From Haliclystus octoradiatus (taxonomy: Eukaryota; Cnidaria; Staurozoa; Stauromedusae; Haliclystidae): 64,000 nt of DNA. The notes under the pieces are model-generated. The model had not been told where the DNA came from and did no database searches. It worked only from the letters and a program-made list of their open reading frames with translations. Shown here one piece after another: positions 45,081 through 56,400 of this stretch (the first letter of the stretch is position 1; every line of letters starts with the position of its first letter). A program made the position numbers and the translations under genes. Where the stretch lies: assembly GCA_916610825.1 (NCBI GenBank), contig OU744449.1, positions 7,398,243 through 7,462,242 on the forward strand, read 5' to 3'.

Positions 45081-45725
45081 TTGAACATCGTAGAAAACAT
45101 TAACAACAAAATAAAATCAAAAGTCAACTTCAATCAATAGAAAAATACTTCTTCCGTTATAAACTGGTTTAAATCATCTTTCGTCGTATTCGACATAGAA
45201 AATTTCTATCCATCAATAAACGAACAACTGTTAGAAAATGCCATATCATTTGACAGAACATTTACACCGATCACGGAAGAAGAATATCATATTATAATTC
45301 ATGCAAGGACTAAATCTGTTTTATTCGACAACAATGAAGCATGGACAAAAAGAAATAGCGGCAGTCTTTTTGACGTCACGATGGGAAGTTTTGACGGTGC
45401 CAAGATTTGTGAGCTGGTAGGCCTATTCGTATTAAGCAAACTCGAAAAGATACGCGGGATGAACAGCATTGGCCTGTACAGAGACGATGGACTAGCTGTC
45501 CTAGAAAGAAAGTCAGGACCGCAACCATGAATAGAATAATCAGAACCTTTAAAGAACTTGGCTTGAACGATCGACACTAATCTAAAATCTACTAATTTTC
45601 TAGACGTAACCTTTAATCTACCAAACTCAACTTACTACCCTTACAGAAAACCAGGAGATCAACCTTCATACATTAACACGAAATCAAACCACCCGCCAAA
45701 CATAATAAAACATATTCCAACAGCA
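45070..45725 (+). pseudogene. Retroelement reverse-transcriptase fragment with YRDD motif
   Basis: A clear open stretch, 45162-45530, reads FVVFDIENFYPSI, then FDVTMGSFDGAKICELVG and GLYRDDGLAVL. After a frameshift it continues STNFLDVTFNL, YYPYRKPGDQPSYINTKSN and HPPNIIKHIP. The upstream part is frameshifted. It lies head to head with the GIY-YIG fragment, so the pair may come from one element with an inverted end. Family assignment (Penelope-like) is uncertain. Confidence 0.75.
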
Positions 45726-45726
45726 A

Positions 45727-45921
45727 TTAATGGGTGTTATCTTTTGTCGACGCAGATTCGTATCTATCAAATACATCAATAGGAGTAACATACTTACGTT
45801 TGAAAAAAATCAGAATAAACTTTAAAATATCCTCATAAGTTCCAGGACCACTTGGCCATGGAATGCGATAAAGAAGTGAGCCTTCGTCTAGCACATATTG
45901 TACAGAAGAAACATCTGGCAT
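45727..45921 (-). pseudogene. Fragment of a repeated invertebrate ORF (VQYVLD...STKDNTH type)
   Basis: 64 codons reading SVQYVLDEGSLLYRIPW, then a region ending VTPIDVFDRYESASTKDNTH. This resembles a family of hypothetical proteins common in invertebrate genomes with FDGY and STKDNTH motifs; I recall it only in general terms. It starts in the middle of the expected domain and ends there, so it looks like a fragment or one exon. Confidence 0.45.
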
Positions 45922-46619
45922 TGAAAGAGGAGCAAATGATGGAGAAATTACTTTTTTCCAGATGTGACCATAAAGACAGACTTGTTTGATGGACGAAGCA
46001 GTACAGGATTTTGAAATAATGCTGAAGGGAAACTCCCGGGGTTAACTCCCATATGATGGCTTTACGGGGAGGTGTTACTTATTTTGGGTCCATATTCCAG
46101 CTGAGAAAAAATTTATTGGGTATGAGATTTCAAATTTTGGAACTTTTGGGTATCTTACTTTTGACTTTATCAAGAATTTTTGAAAACGTTTTGCATCATT
46201 TTCGTGTATTTACCTAAAATCAATCAATCTGCTGGAACTTTGGGGTAGCATTTTTAAATATGAGAATGATCTGTTTTCTGTTGGTAGGGTTCAAAGTTTG
46301 GGTCTCCCTCTTTCAATTTCCGATGGGGCATTGTCTTTCTTTTAAGGTCCATACAAACCTATTTTTATTTCAGAGCCTTTTCCCAAGCTAGAGATCATTT
46401 TTCAAGCATCATCTTCTCTTTTTGACTTTCCTACACCTTGCTGGTCAGGTTTGATGCAATTGTTTAGTAAAGTCTCTAACAGTTCTCTATTATTGACGAT
46501 AAATTTGGTCCGTCGAACCAGAGATTAAATCAGCATGAACAATCAAGAAAGTAAAGATGAAGATGATGAAGTAAGAAAAAAAAAAAAAAACAAGAAGTGC
46601 TTTTAAAGGGCTCTTAATA

Positions 46620-47065
46620 ACAAGACTTATCACATCAACAGAGAACTACAAAAGTTTGATAAAGGATATGAAGCTGCTTTACCTTGGAAAAAAGGATTAA
46701 AGAATAAATAACAACGATACGAAATGGTAAAGATTTTGCCACACCAGGAGTCTATGAGAAATCCGATTCAAAAAGGAAACTACGTGCTGTTTTCAATCCT
46801 GCAGAAAAGCATGAAGGGAAGTGTCTGAATGATGACTAGTTGACTAGTCCATTTTTACAGAATAATCTTGCTAAGATCGTAATTGGTTTCAGAGAGTTTG
46901 ACATCGAAGCAATGTTTCCAAAGTTCGTTTGAAGTCGGCAGATGCAATATATCACCGTTTCCTTTAGAAAGAGAACACTAACGATGAACCTGATGTTTAC
47001 CAAATGAGCCGTCTTCCTTTTAGTGACTCGTCTTATCCTTGTGTAGCCATATTAACTCTATACTA
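46620..47065 (+). pseudogene. BEL/Pao retrotransposon reverse-transcriptase remnant
   Basis: Over several frames this reads GYEAALPWKKGLKN, then KLRAVFNPAEKHEGKCLND, LTSPFLQNNLAKIVIGF, DIEAMFPKF and PDVYQMSRL. This is the order of conserved Pao-type RT blocks (RVVFDASAK, SLND.LL.GP, DIE.MFHQV, YQM). Stops and frameshifts are frequent, and no LTR was seen. Confidence 0.65.
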
Positions 47066-47350
47066 AATACTGCAAAAGATTATATGGTGAAGATGAAACA
47101 ACAATTTCAACATTAAAACAAATTCTACATCGATGACTATTTTTCGTTGGCTTTACTAGTTGTAAATATCTTCAAAATAATAAGTCAGAAAGGAAAGACA
47201 CTTACATTTGCTATTGTTTCGTGTACGACTCTTTATTATACATTAATTAAATGAAATACAATAAATGTATTATCGAATAGTATACTTAGTGCATTCTTGC
47301 TTGACTGAAAGTATTTTACTTAAGTATGTCGAATAAAAAAAAACTTTTAC

Positions 47351-47356
47351 TTTATT
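47351..47356 (-). terminator. AATAAA polyadenylation signal of the PAN-ILEI gene
   Basis: TTTATT on the plus strand reads AATAAA on the minus strand, about 95 bases downstream of the stop at 47451. This is a normal distance for a 3' UTR end and supports the last exon. Confidence 0.55.
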
Positions 47357-47450
47357 TTGCTGAATCAAATTTGTACACGGTGCTTCTTTTATACAGTATA
47401 GTAGCTTCTATAGCGTGAAGGAAGACGTGCTTTTACTACGTTATTCGTTT

Positions 47451-50400
47451 TCACTGGCTGGCCAATTGAGTGTGAAGAGAACAGGTACAAGGACTTTGAG
47501 ACTGAGTTTTAAATTCTTGGACATGATGGAAGTTTTCACCACAAGATTTACACCCGATTAAGCAAAAGCAATCTCTGTAGCCGAGCAAAACATTTTTGCC
47601 TCCAACAATGTCGTACAATTCTTTATATATTTGAGGGTCATTTCCGATTAATTCCACTGTACCCCACACAGACAATAATACGATTCTCCTGTCAGGATTG
47701 AATATATACAGCAGAAATTATTTATATATAGGTTTGATTTATAGGTGAGCGTCGGATCGGGTTTTCAAAAATGATTATGGGTAAAAGTTTGATCAGACCC
47801 TAATCATTACTGATCAACACCTCAGCTTCGTTCAATATAATTATGAAGCGTGTTATCGGCAATTTGGTGCAGCCAAATCAACTCCTAAATTTTGAATAAG
47901 AATTTTATAAACTTTTAATCATCCGAACTCTACGATTTTGCTATCAAAAGTTTAATCACGCCGTGATCATTTAATACAATAAAATCAATCCATGATGACC
48001 TCCTAATAAACAAGCACTCTTGCTTAAGGAGTGACCCAGCCTTGTATTTTTGCATTTTTCTATCACCTTTATACAATTGAAATATAGATACATTTATTCA
48101 TTCATACAATTTGCCGCACCAGAAACTAGATTGCCAATTTCTACTTAATAATTATGATCAACAAAAATAAAGTTTTGATCAGTAATGATCAGGGCGTGAT
48201 CAAACTTTTGATATCGAATTCGGTATGTTATTTTATGTCATTCGGATTTTCGGTGTTGAGCCAGCCATATTTCTCTAAATCGTTTATAACTCGCTGATCG
48301 AAGTTGATCAAAAAGTATAACATAACTCACAAGCTTGATCAGGCTGTGATCAAACTTTTAAGACCAATATAGGCAACATCGGAGGAAGTGAATGATGCAG
48401 TCAGCTCGATAGATGTGACATCGACCACTGACGTCGGCTCTATCATTATCAACGCCTTGCTAAACAAAGTAAATGAAATTGGAAATCTGATTGCACATTA
48501 ATTATCTTTAGTTCTGTATTTCTGGATTGTCTGTATTTAGTCAATGTTTTGTTATTTTTAATTTGGTTTTGTATAGGTATTAAATGTTCTACTAGAAATG
48601 GACAAAGAAATTCAGGAACTTGATATCACTGTGGACTTGAAAAGTTTTAAGCGAAATATTGAATTGTTTTCATGCCTTCAGTTGAAGATATTTTGTATGA
48701 CTACTGGCTTGTAGTTATGTTGGCTTCTCAAATCGGCACTTTCATTTTCATCGCCTGCTGGACAATCATGAAATTCATGGTCAACCTGAGGGAACATCAG
48801 CAAATGACCCCCGAACTGCAGTTATTGAATTAACTTCCAGTATATCATGTATATACCTGCATGTTTGAAGAAATGATGAATGGAATTATTAACTCAAAGT
48901 TCAACAATACACATAGCTATAACGAAATATAGTTAAATTATTTGGACATCTTAAAATACAGGAGCAATTCAAATTTTCAAGGATGAAAGGGAAAACTGTA
49001 AGAAGTAATTTCGCTGTCGCCCGGAGATTAAAAATTGTCATTTCCTTTTTATTGCTTATCGTTATTCAAATAATAATAATGGATGGTGGAATTTCTCATT
49101 CAACGCTATATATATATATTGTCATGTTATATCAGAATTTTCTAGAGCAAGTAATTTGTTGCATGATTATATCAATTTCTCATTATGTGTAAAAATCTTA
49201 GCTGTAGTAAATTATTGATGGTATATACTCACAATGAAACATATCTAGAATAAATTGATTAAAATTTAATCTTGAAACTAAGATTGGCATGGACTAATAA
49301 TAATGATCTTGACCGTCCCAGAAATAATTATTTTCATGGATCGTGGTTGCAATAACTTTTCTAGTTAATATTCCATACAATGAAGCTTACGTTTTATAGT
49401 GCATATATACATACCCAGTTGGAATTGCATCAAAATACGAAAATGTATTATTTATAATGCTGGTGGTTTGATGTCTTATGAAAAAAGTATCCATCAAATA
49501 ATGTGGATTTTCTGAAAAAAAGAATAAGGAAAATACGGTAAGTTTCGTCGAAGCTGAAGAACCACATAACATGGCGTTCCAGAGATGATTAATATTTGCT
49601 TTGCAAAACGGATTATATGATAATTTATGTTTGCTTAGCTGATAACATATGCATTCATTGCACGAGGTCGTTCGATGCTCTAATAGTATGATGCTGGAGT
49701 CTGAAGTGCAAGGATGCGGCTTCGATTCCCGTCTACGAATTTTTTATATTCCTTTTTCCTATTGAACAGTTTTCTTCATAAGCTACTTGGAATACACTAC
49801 AATAACTACATACATGACTGCATATAAGAAAACTTTGTTTCTGATTGACAATGTTCGTTTCTCTGTCGTTTGTATATTATACTCAAATCATGTTGTATCC
49901 GGAACCTGCGATTCTTTGTATCTGTACTTTTATGAGATTTTTCAGAAAGTCTACAGTTTCTTATACATATATACTCTAGTATATATCTATATACAAATAG
50001 AGATCCGTGCGTAGTGACTGTGTGTATGTATGTATGTTTTTTTTCTCATACATTTAACATTTATTAATCTATGAAATGTGACAAACTATAGATTAAAAGT
50101 ATCGTCGTAGTCCAAACAGCGAGCTACGCTAATAATTTATCCTAGATTTTTATTGCATGAAGAGATAGCAACGATTATCTACAAAAAAAGGATATTTACA
50201 ACTCCAGTGTCGTTCTTTTTATCAAGTAGGTGCTCCTTCTGTGGTGCCATGGTGTTTCGATGATCGGGGCGTAGCTGCTGCTATTTTAATGTACGCAATT
50301 TGAAATAAAATACGGATGTATTTACATAACCTTCATGTGCCCTTTTACAATAACAGTATTATTATAATGAAATTCATGCTGCCTTTAGAAATTACATTCA

Positions 50401-53400
50401 TATAATGTAGAGCAAAAAGTTCATTCTGCTGTAATTACATGGGGAGATATCAACGATTATCTACAAAAAAGATATGATATTGACAACGCCAGTATCGTTC
50501 TTTTTATCACGTTGGTGTCCTTTTCTTTGTTGCCATAGTGATCTGATGATCGAGGCGTAGCTGCTGTTATTTTAATGTACTCAATTTGAAATAAAATATG
50601 GATGTATTTGCATAACCTGCGTATGCCCTTTTAGAATAACAGTATTATTAGTACAGTCATTTTGGGCCATTATAAGTCTCATTCTCACACAAATTGCAAC
50701 AGAAGCATTTTTCATCAATTCTAGCACAAAATTTATCCAAAATGTTCTGAAATCGGAGTAGGCAAAATGCCTTGATTTCGCAATTTGATTAATGGCATTC
50801 CCAGTAGAATCATGAAATCGAGGCTGTCAAGTTTCAATGCAATCATGTGATTTGATTTGAGGGAGTACAATCAGACATTGTAGCCTTGTAGACATTGTAT
50901 ATCATTTAGCTCATATAATGTGCATAAAAATTTTTTATTATGACTCTGTATCAAATTACCAAAACGAAGGTATATATAAAGTTTAAACAAATCGACGTAG
51001 AAAAACGAGAAAAACATATACGCAGTAAGTAAAAAAATTTAATCATTATGTTTTAACGTTCCACTAGCAGTATAGATCAATCATGTAAAAGCTTTATTTA
51101 TCTTATTTAGGAAGTACAACTAGGTGTATACATTAATTACAATATACTCAATGAACAATCTTAGGCAAATGCTTAGGAATGTTTATGGTCGCAATCATTT
51201 TCGACAGAAATTGGTTGTTACGATTTGATAATATGCCTGCAGAAAAAGATATCCATTAAAAATGTTCAGTAGAACCAAACTAAAGAACCAATAACCTAAT
51301 TACTCCTTTGTATGGCATAGACTACAGTTACCAGTCGTCCATCTTACAAATTTATCCATAGAATGTTAATAAAAACTTCGCCTAAAGGTTCATGCAATAT
51401 GTGTTTGGCAGCTCTTCATAACAACTCTGTGAAAACAGATCAAGGGTTCATGAACAGTCAATGAACATCTCATGTTCGTTAAATGGCCCCAAGTTTTCAT
51501 GAAGTGTTCATGAACTGTCTGTGAAGGTTCATGAACTGTTTATGAATAGTTCATAAACTGTTCATGAACTCATGAACTGTTTTACGCAGGGGACGTATAA
51601 GATCTGTTATATAATAATAAACCTTGGGAAAATAGTTCATAAAAGTTAAGTGGCCTAAGTTTCATGAATAATTTATAAGCAGTTCATGAACTGCTGAATT
51701 ATTTATAATTTGTCAATGAACATTTCATGAATACTCAAATGTTAATAAACAGTTCATGAATATTCAAATGTTAATGAACAGTTCGTGAACTGTTTATGAA
51801 TCATGAGCTTCTCGCAAACCTCATGAGCCATTCATTAACATTTGATTATTCATGAACTGTTATTTAACATTTGATTATTTATAAACTGTTTATTGACATT
51901 TGATTATTTATAAACTGTTTATTAACATTTGAGTATTCATGAAATGTTCACGGTTTGGGCATAACGTTACATTTTGCACATAACCTTTAGGTGAAGTTTC
52001 TATTAACATTCTATGGTTAAATTTGTGAGATGGACGACTGGGTAACTGTAGTCTATGCCATACAAAGGAGTAATTAAGTTATTGGTTCTTTAGTTTGATT
52101 CTACTTAACATTTTTAATGGATATCTTTTCTGCTGTTTTTCTACAGGCATATTATCAAATCGTAACAACCAATTTCTGTCAAAAATGATTGCGACCATAA
52201 ACATTCCTAGGCATTTGCCTAAAATTGTTCATTGAGTATATTGTAATTAATGTATATACCTAGTTGTATATCCTAAATAAGATAACTAAAGCATTTACAT
52301 GATTGATCTATACTGCTAGTGGAACGTTAAAACATAATGATTAAAATCTTTTACTTACTGCGTGTATGTTTTCCTTGTTTTTCTATGTCGATTTAAGTAT
52401 CTTCGTACATAGTGAAACTTCGAAGATAATTGTTGTTGTGTTTTGACCATGAGAACTTTCAAACCGACAATTCATCATTTGTTTGGGGGCTTAGACAAGA
52501 CAGTATTATATATTTATTGTTTTTATTGTTTTCTGAAGTTATGTATTACATCAAATTGCTAAGCCAGTAGCCGGTCGTCATCGTTTTATTTGGTTTATTA
52601 AAATGTTTTAATTCTGCTGCGACATCAGCTTAAAAAAGACAATTTCGCACGTCATTCACAACTCACACCTGTATTATAAGTAGTGAATATCACGTAAATT
52701 TAACCCTAAGTAAAATTATATGAGCTAAATGATGCAGGGCCATTATGTATGATGGTATTCCCTCAAATTAAAGGAGCAAAAATGACCGGCAGGCGCTTCG
52801 CACTTAGGATCACGTGCGTGTTTATTATTCATAACACAATGTACATTGTTGACATGAATTTATAACAGATTAGGCCTGTGTATAACAATAGTTTCAAAGA
52901 GAGACGGTTGAATTACGCTAAGCATAAATTCAACTTGTGCTCGCAGCGGTCGCCGGTCAATCTTGCCCCTTTAAATCACATGATTGCACTGAAAATTGAC
53001 AGCCTCGATTTCACGATTCTACTGAGAATGCCATATCAAATTGCGATATTAAGACATTTTGTCTACTCCAATATCAGAACATTTAGATATTTTGTTAAGC
53101 ATAAAATGTGACCCTAGAATAGATGAAAAATGCTTCTGTTGCAATTTTGTGAGTTCATTTTTTATAATGACTGTACTATATTATCTATATACAAATGGAG
53201 ATACATGCGTCGTGCCTGTGTGTATGATCGTGTTCTCTTCAAGCATTTATTTATTACCCCATGAAATGCAACAAGTTATAGCTCAAAAATGTTGGTAATA
53301 GTACAAACAGCGTGCTGCGCTACTAATTTGTCACATATTATTGCATCGAGAGATACTAACGATTATCTACAAAAAATATGAAATTTACAGCGCCAGTATC

Positions 53401-56400
53401 GTACTTTTTGTCAAGAACGTTTTCCTTTCTGTGTTGTCATGGTGCTAGGATGAACGGCGCCGCTGCTGTATTGTTTAAATGTAAACAAATTTAGAATGAC
53501 AAGGGATTATTTATATAAAGGCCCTTGGAAATAATAAAATGTTAATTAAATGTTGAGAAATTGCATAGATACAGGGGACTTATTTCAGGAATTTATCCGC
53601 TGAATCTAAGTTTTTCAATCTAACTTGACTTTGTGAAGAATTTACGATTGACAAGCAGTCGTTTATCTACTTCTCAGTGTCAAATTTCAATGATTTATCT
53701 AGACTATTTATATCTGCAAATGGAGCGGAAGTGCACGCATTTACTAACACATGAAATGTGACAAATTTTAGCTTTTAATGACGGTAGTAGAATACACACA
53801 TTCATTATAAATGTTAATCATGATGATATTATCATTTTTGACTCATGGTTACGTAAGTGACCTTGAGTCTATGCTGTCATGGTGGAAACGTTTTCATTTC
53901 ATTTCATTTCATTTCATTTCATTTCATTTCATTTCATTTCATTTCATTTCATTTCATTTCATTTCATTTCATTTCATTTCATTTCATTTCATTTCATTTC
54001 ATTTCATTTTATTTCATTTCATTTCATTTCATTTCATTTCATTTCATTTCATTTCATTTCATTTCATTTCATTTCATTTCATTTCATTTCATTTCATTTC
54101 ATTTCATTTCATTTCATTTCATTTCATTTCATTTCATTTCATTTCATTTCATTTCATTTCATTTCATTTCATTTCATTTTTGACTAAATCTATTGTTCTT
54201 TTGAAATAACGTTCAATACACTGCTTTGCGTGCTAACAAAGGTCGAACAAAAAACGATTGGGCAAGAAACACCATTTTATTGTTAAAAATACAATGGGCA
54301 AGTTGTGTGATTATTCTAAATTTTTAGCAAAATTTTTTTGACATAAATATTTTTCCATTGCCCGCCATGATGGCCGACTCGCAGCTAAGCGAGATTACAA
54401 TTGCATTATTAAATGAAATGTTTTCTAATACTTCAGGATTAGTTTACATCGTGACTATCTCTTCATTGGTAGAACACATGATTGTTTTCTTCTTCTCATC
54501 ATTTGAAATGGTTAATGAAAGGTTTTAATCGTTCTGTAACATCACTATTTGAGGTGAAACTTCGAAGATAATTGTTGTTGTGTTTTGACCATGAGAACTT
54601 TCAAACCGACAATTCATCATTTGTTTGGGGGCTTAGACAAGACAGTATTATATATTTATTGTTTTTATTGTTTTCTGAAGTTATGTATTACATCAAATTG
54701 CTAAGCCAGTAGCCGGTCGTCATCGTTTTAAAGGGTCAAACCAGACCGGCAGCCTTTGCATTCAACTTTTTTCAAAATGGAGTCTCGCAGCCATTTTTTC
54801 AACGTCATAGCATTCCTCATAATTTCATTTGAGCCGTAGCAACCTTATAATTTTGTATGGATATTTCTGAAAAAAACATGAAAATAGGAGCGAAATAATG
54901 CGAATTGAATAAGGATAATGAAAACTATGGTAATTATGTACGACCGTGAAACATATAGGCCCCGATTACACTTTACCGGATAGATAACCGAGCGTAGTCA
55001 TTTCCACCCGTTTAGGCCTCTCACTTACACTACACGCTTTCTATCCGGTACGCTTCGCTTGCTTTTGCCGAGTCAAAATGACCCCACATCGTAGGTGATA
55101 TGAAAAGCGCTCGGGTATGAAATCGGAGCCGATCAGTGTAGTGTAATCGATAAAATCCGATAGCTCTGTCCACCAGCGCCTCGGTTTCAAACTATTCGGA
55201 CTATTTGGATCCTATCCTTTCCCTTGTAAAAACGTTTAAATCTTCAAATTCTGCGAACGATATTGGCTGATCAGTAGGGTACCTCTCTTCAAATATGTCC
55301 CTGATTTTTATATATTTTGATCTTAAACCATCCCAGTCGACAGCATCAATTTCACATTTTGAAATGGAAGCCTTTGTTGCAATTAGCAATAACTCGACCT
55401 CCTCATCAGTCCAAAATAAATTTTCAATATCAGACAAAGATCCTTGAGAAGCCGCCATGATTGGTAAACTGCGATTATGGCGTGGATTTATTACTCACCA
55501 GAGCGATTACAGTCTGAGTGTAATCACTCACCTATCCGGTATGATTTTGACTCTGATTGCGCAATACTTATCCGGGAGATTTCTATCCGGTATAGTGTAA
55601 TTGGGGCCTTAACATCAAACCATGCGGAACAGTCTGAAATTTTTATCAAAACATACTCAAACCACAAAGAGAAATACACAAAGGAATGGCAAAACTGATC
55701 AACAATAAAATACTATTTTAATTAATTTTGCTGTAGAAATTCATAGATTTCATGGGTCCAGAAACTACATATGATGTTTATTTCATCTCGATCGAAGTTC
55801 CATAAATATCAAGTGTGATTGAAATTTGAAAATAGAAATACAAAATAAGCTGTTGATTTGAGGTTGTGAAAATGGAGCTTCGCTTTTTGTTCTTTGAAGG
55901 GATCTCGCATTGATTGGTTTGTAAACAGGAAAACATTGTCAAATCTTCACTCAGGTGTTCCTTTAGACAAAATTCCTTATACCAGTCTTTGCAAATCACG
56001 AAATTTAGGTAAAATTATGTTATGGTTTATCGCCACAGCATATGAACAGATATCCTGATGTATAAGTGAAAGCTCTTGAGTTTTCGGTAGCCTTCTACCT
56101 GCTCCTTCCCTTTTACCACCATGTTCTGGTTCTTCAGGAAACTTGGCATTCGTGTTATTAAAATTATCGACGATTAGAAATAAAGAATACGCTAGTAAGT
56201 AAAGCTCTTGTTCAAGAATGGTTCAAAAATATTTTACGACAAACGCATTCTAGACGAGGCAAAGCCATGTTTGGAAACGAGTGTTTGAATTTTACGTGCA
56301 CTATTTGAAGTGTGCGCGCGCAAGGTTTCCCGGTCTGGTTTGACCCTTTAATTGGTTTATTAAAGGAGCAAAAATGACCGGCAGGCGCTACGCACTTGGG

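Larger units (their letters stand above)
50640..53185. repeat. Giant imperfect inverted repeat in PAN-ILEI intron 2
   Basis: The inner arms 50987-51400 and 51975-52398 are about 90 percent complementary by eye (for example TAACGTTCCACTAGCAGTAT against its inverse). The outer arms 50640-50960 and about 52715-53185 also match inverted. The loop holds GTTCATGAAC-family arrays. The right arm is interrupted by a partial repeat R (52413-52700) and a 199-bp TTAA element. Confidence 0.88.
54732..56347. mobile_element. 1616-bp TTAA (piggyBac-type) element
   Basis: Perfect 18-bp inverted ends AGGGTCAAACCAGACCGG with TTAA at 54728-54731 and 56348-56351. Repeat R copies at 28.3 kb and 52.6 kb lack it, which proves insertion. 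No transposase ORF is visible; a second element is nested inside. Confidence 0.9.

Noticed and set aside
53811-54209. Three overlapping long open frames rich in FISFH
   Set aside because: They are products of the ATTTC pentanucleotide array in all three frames, not genes.
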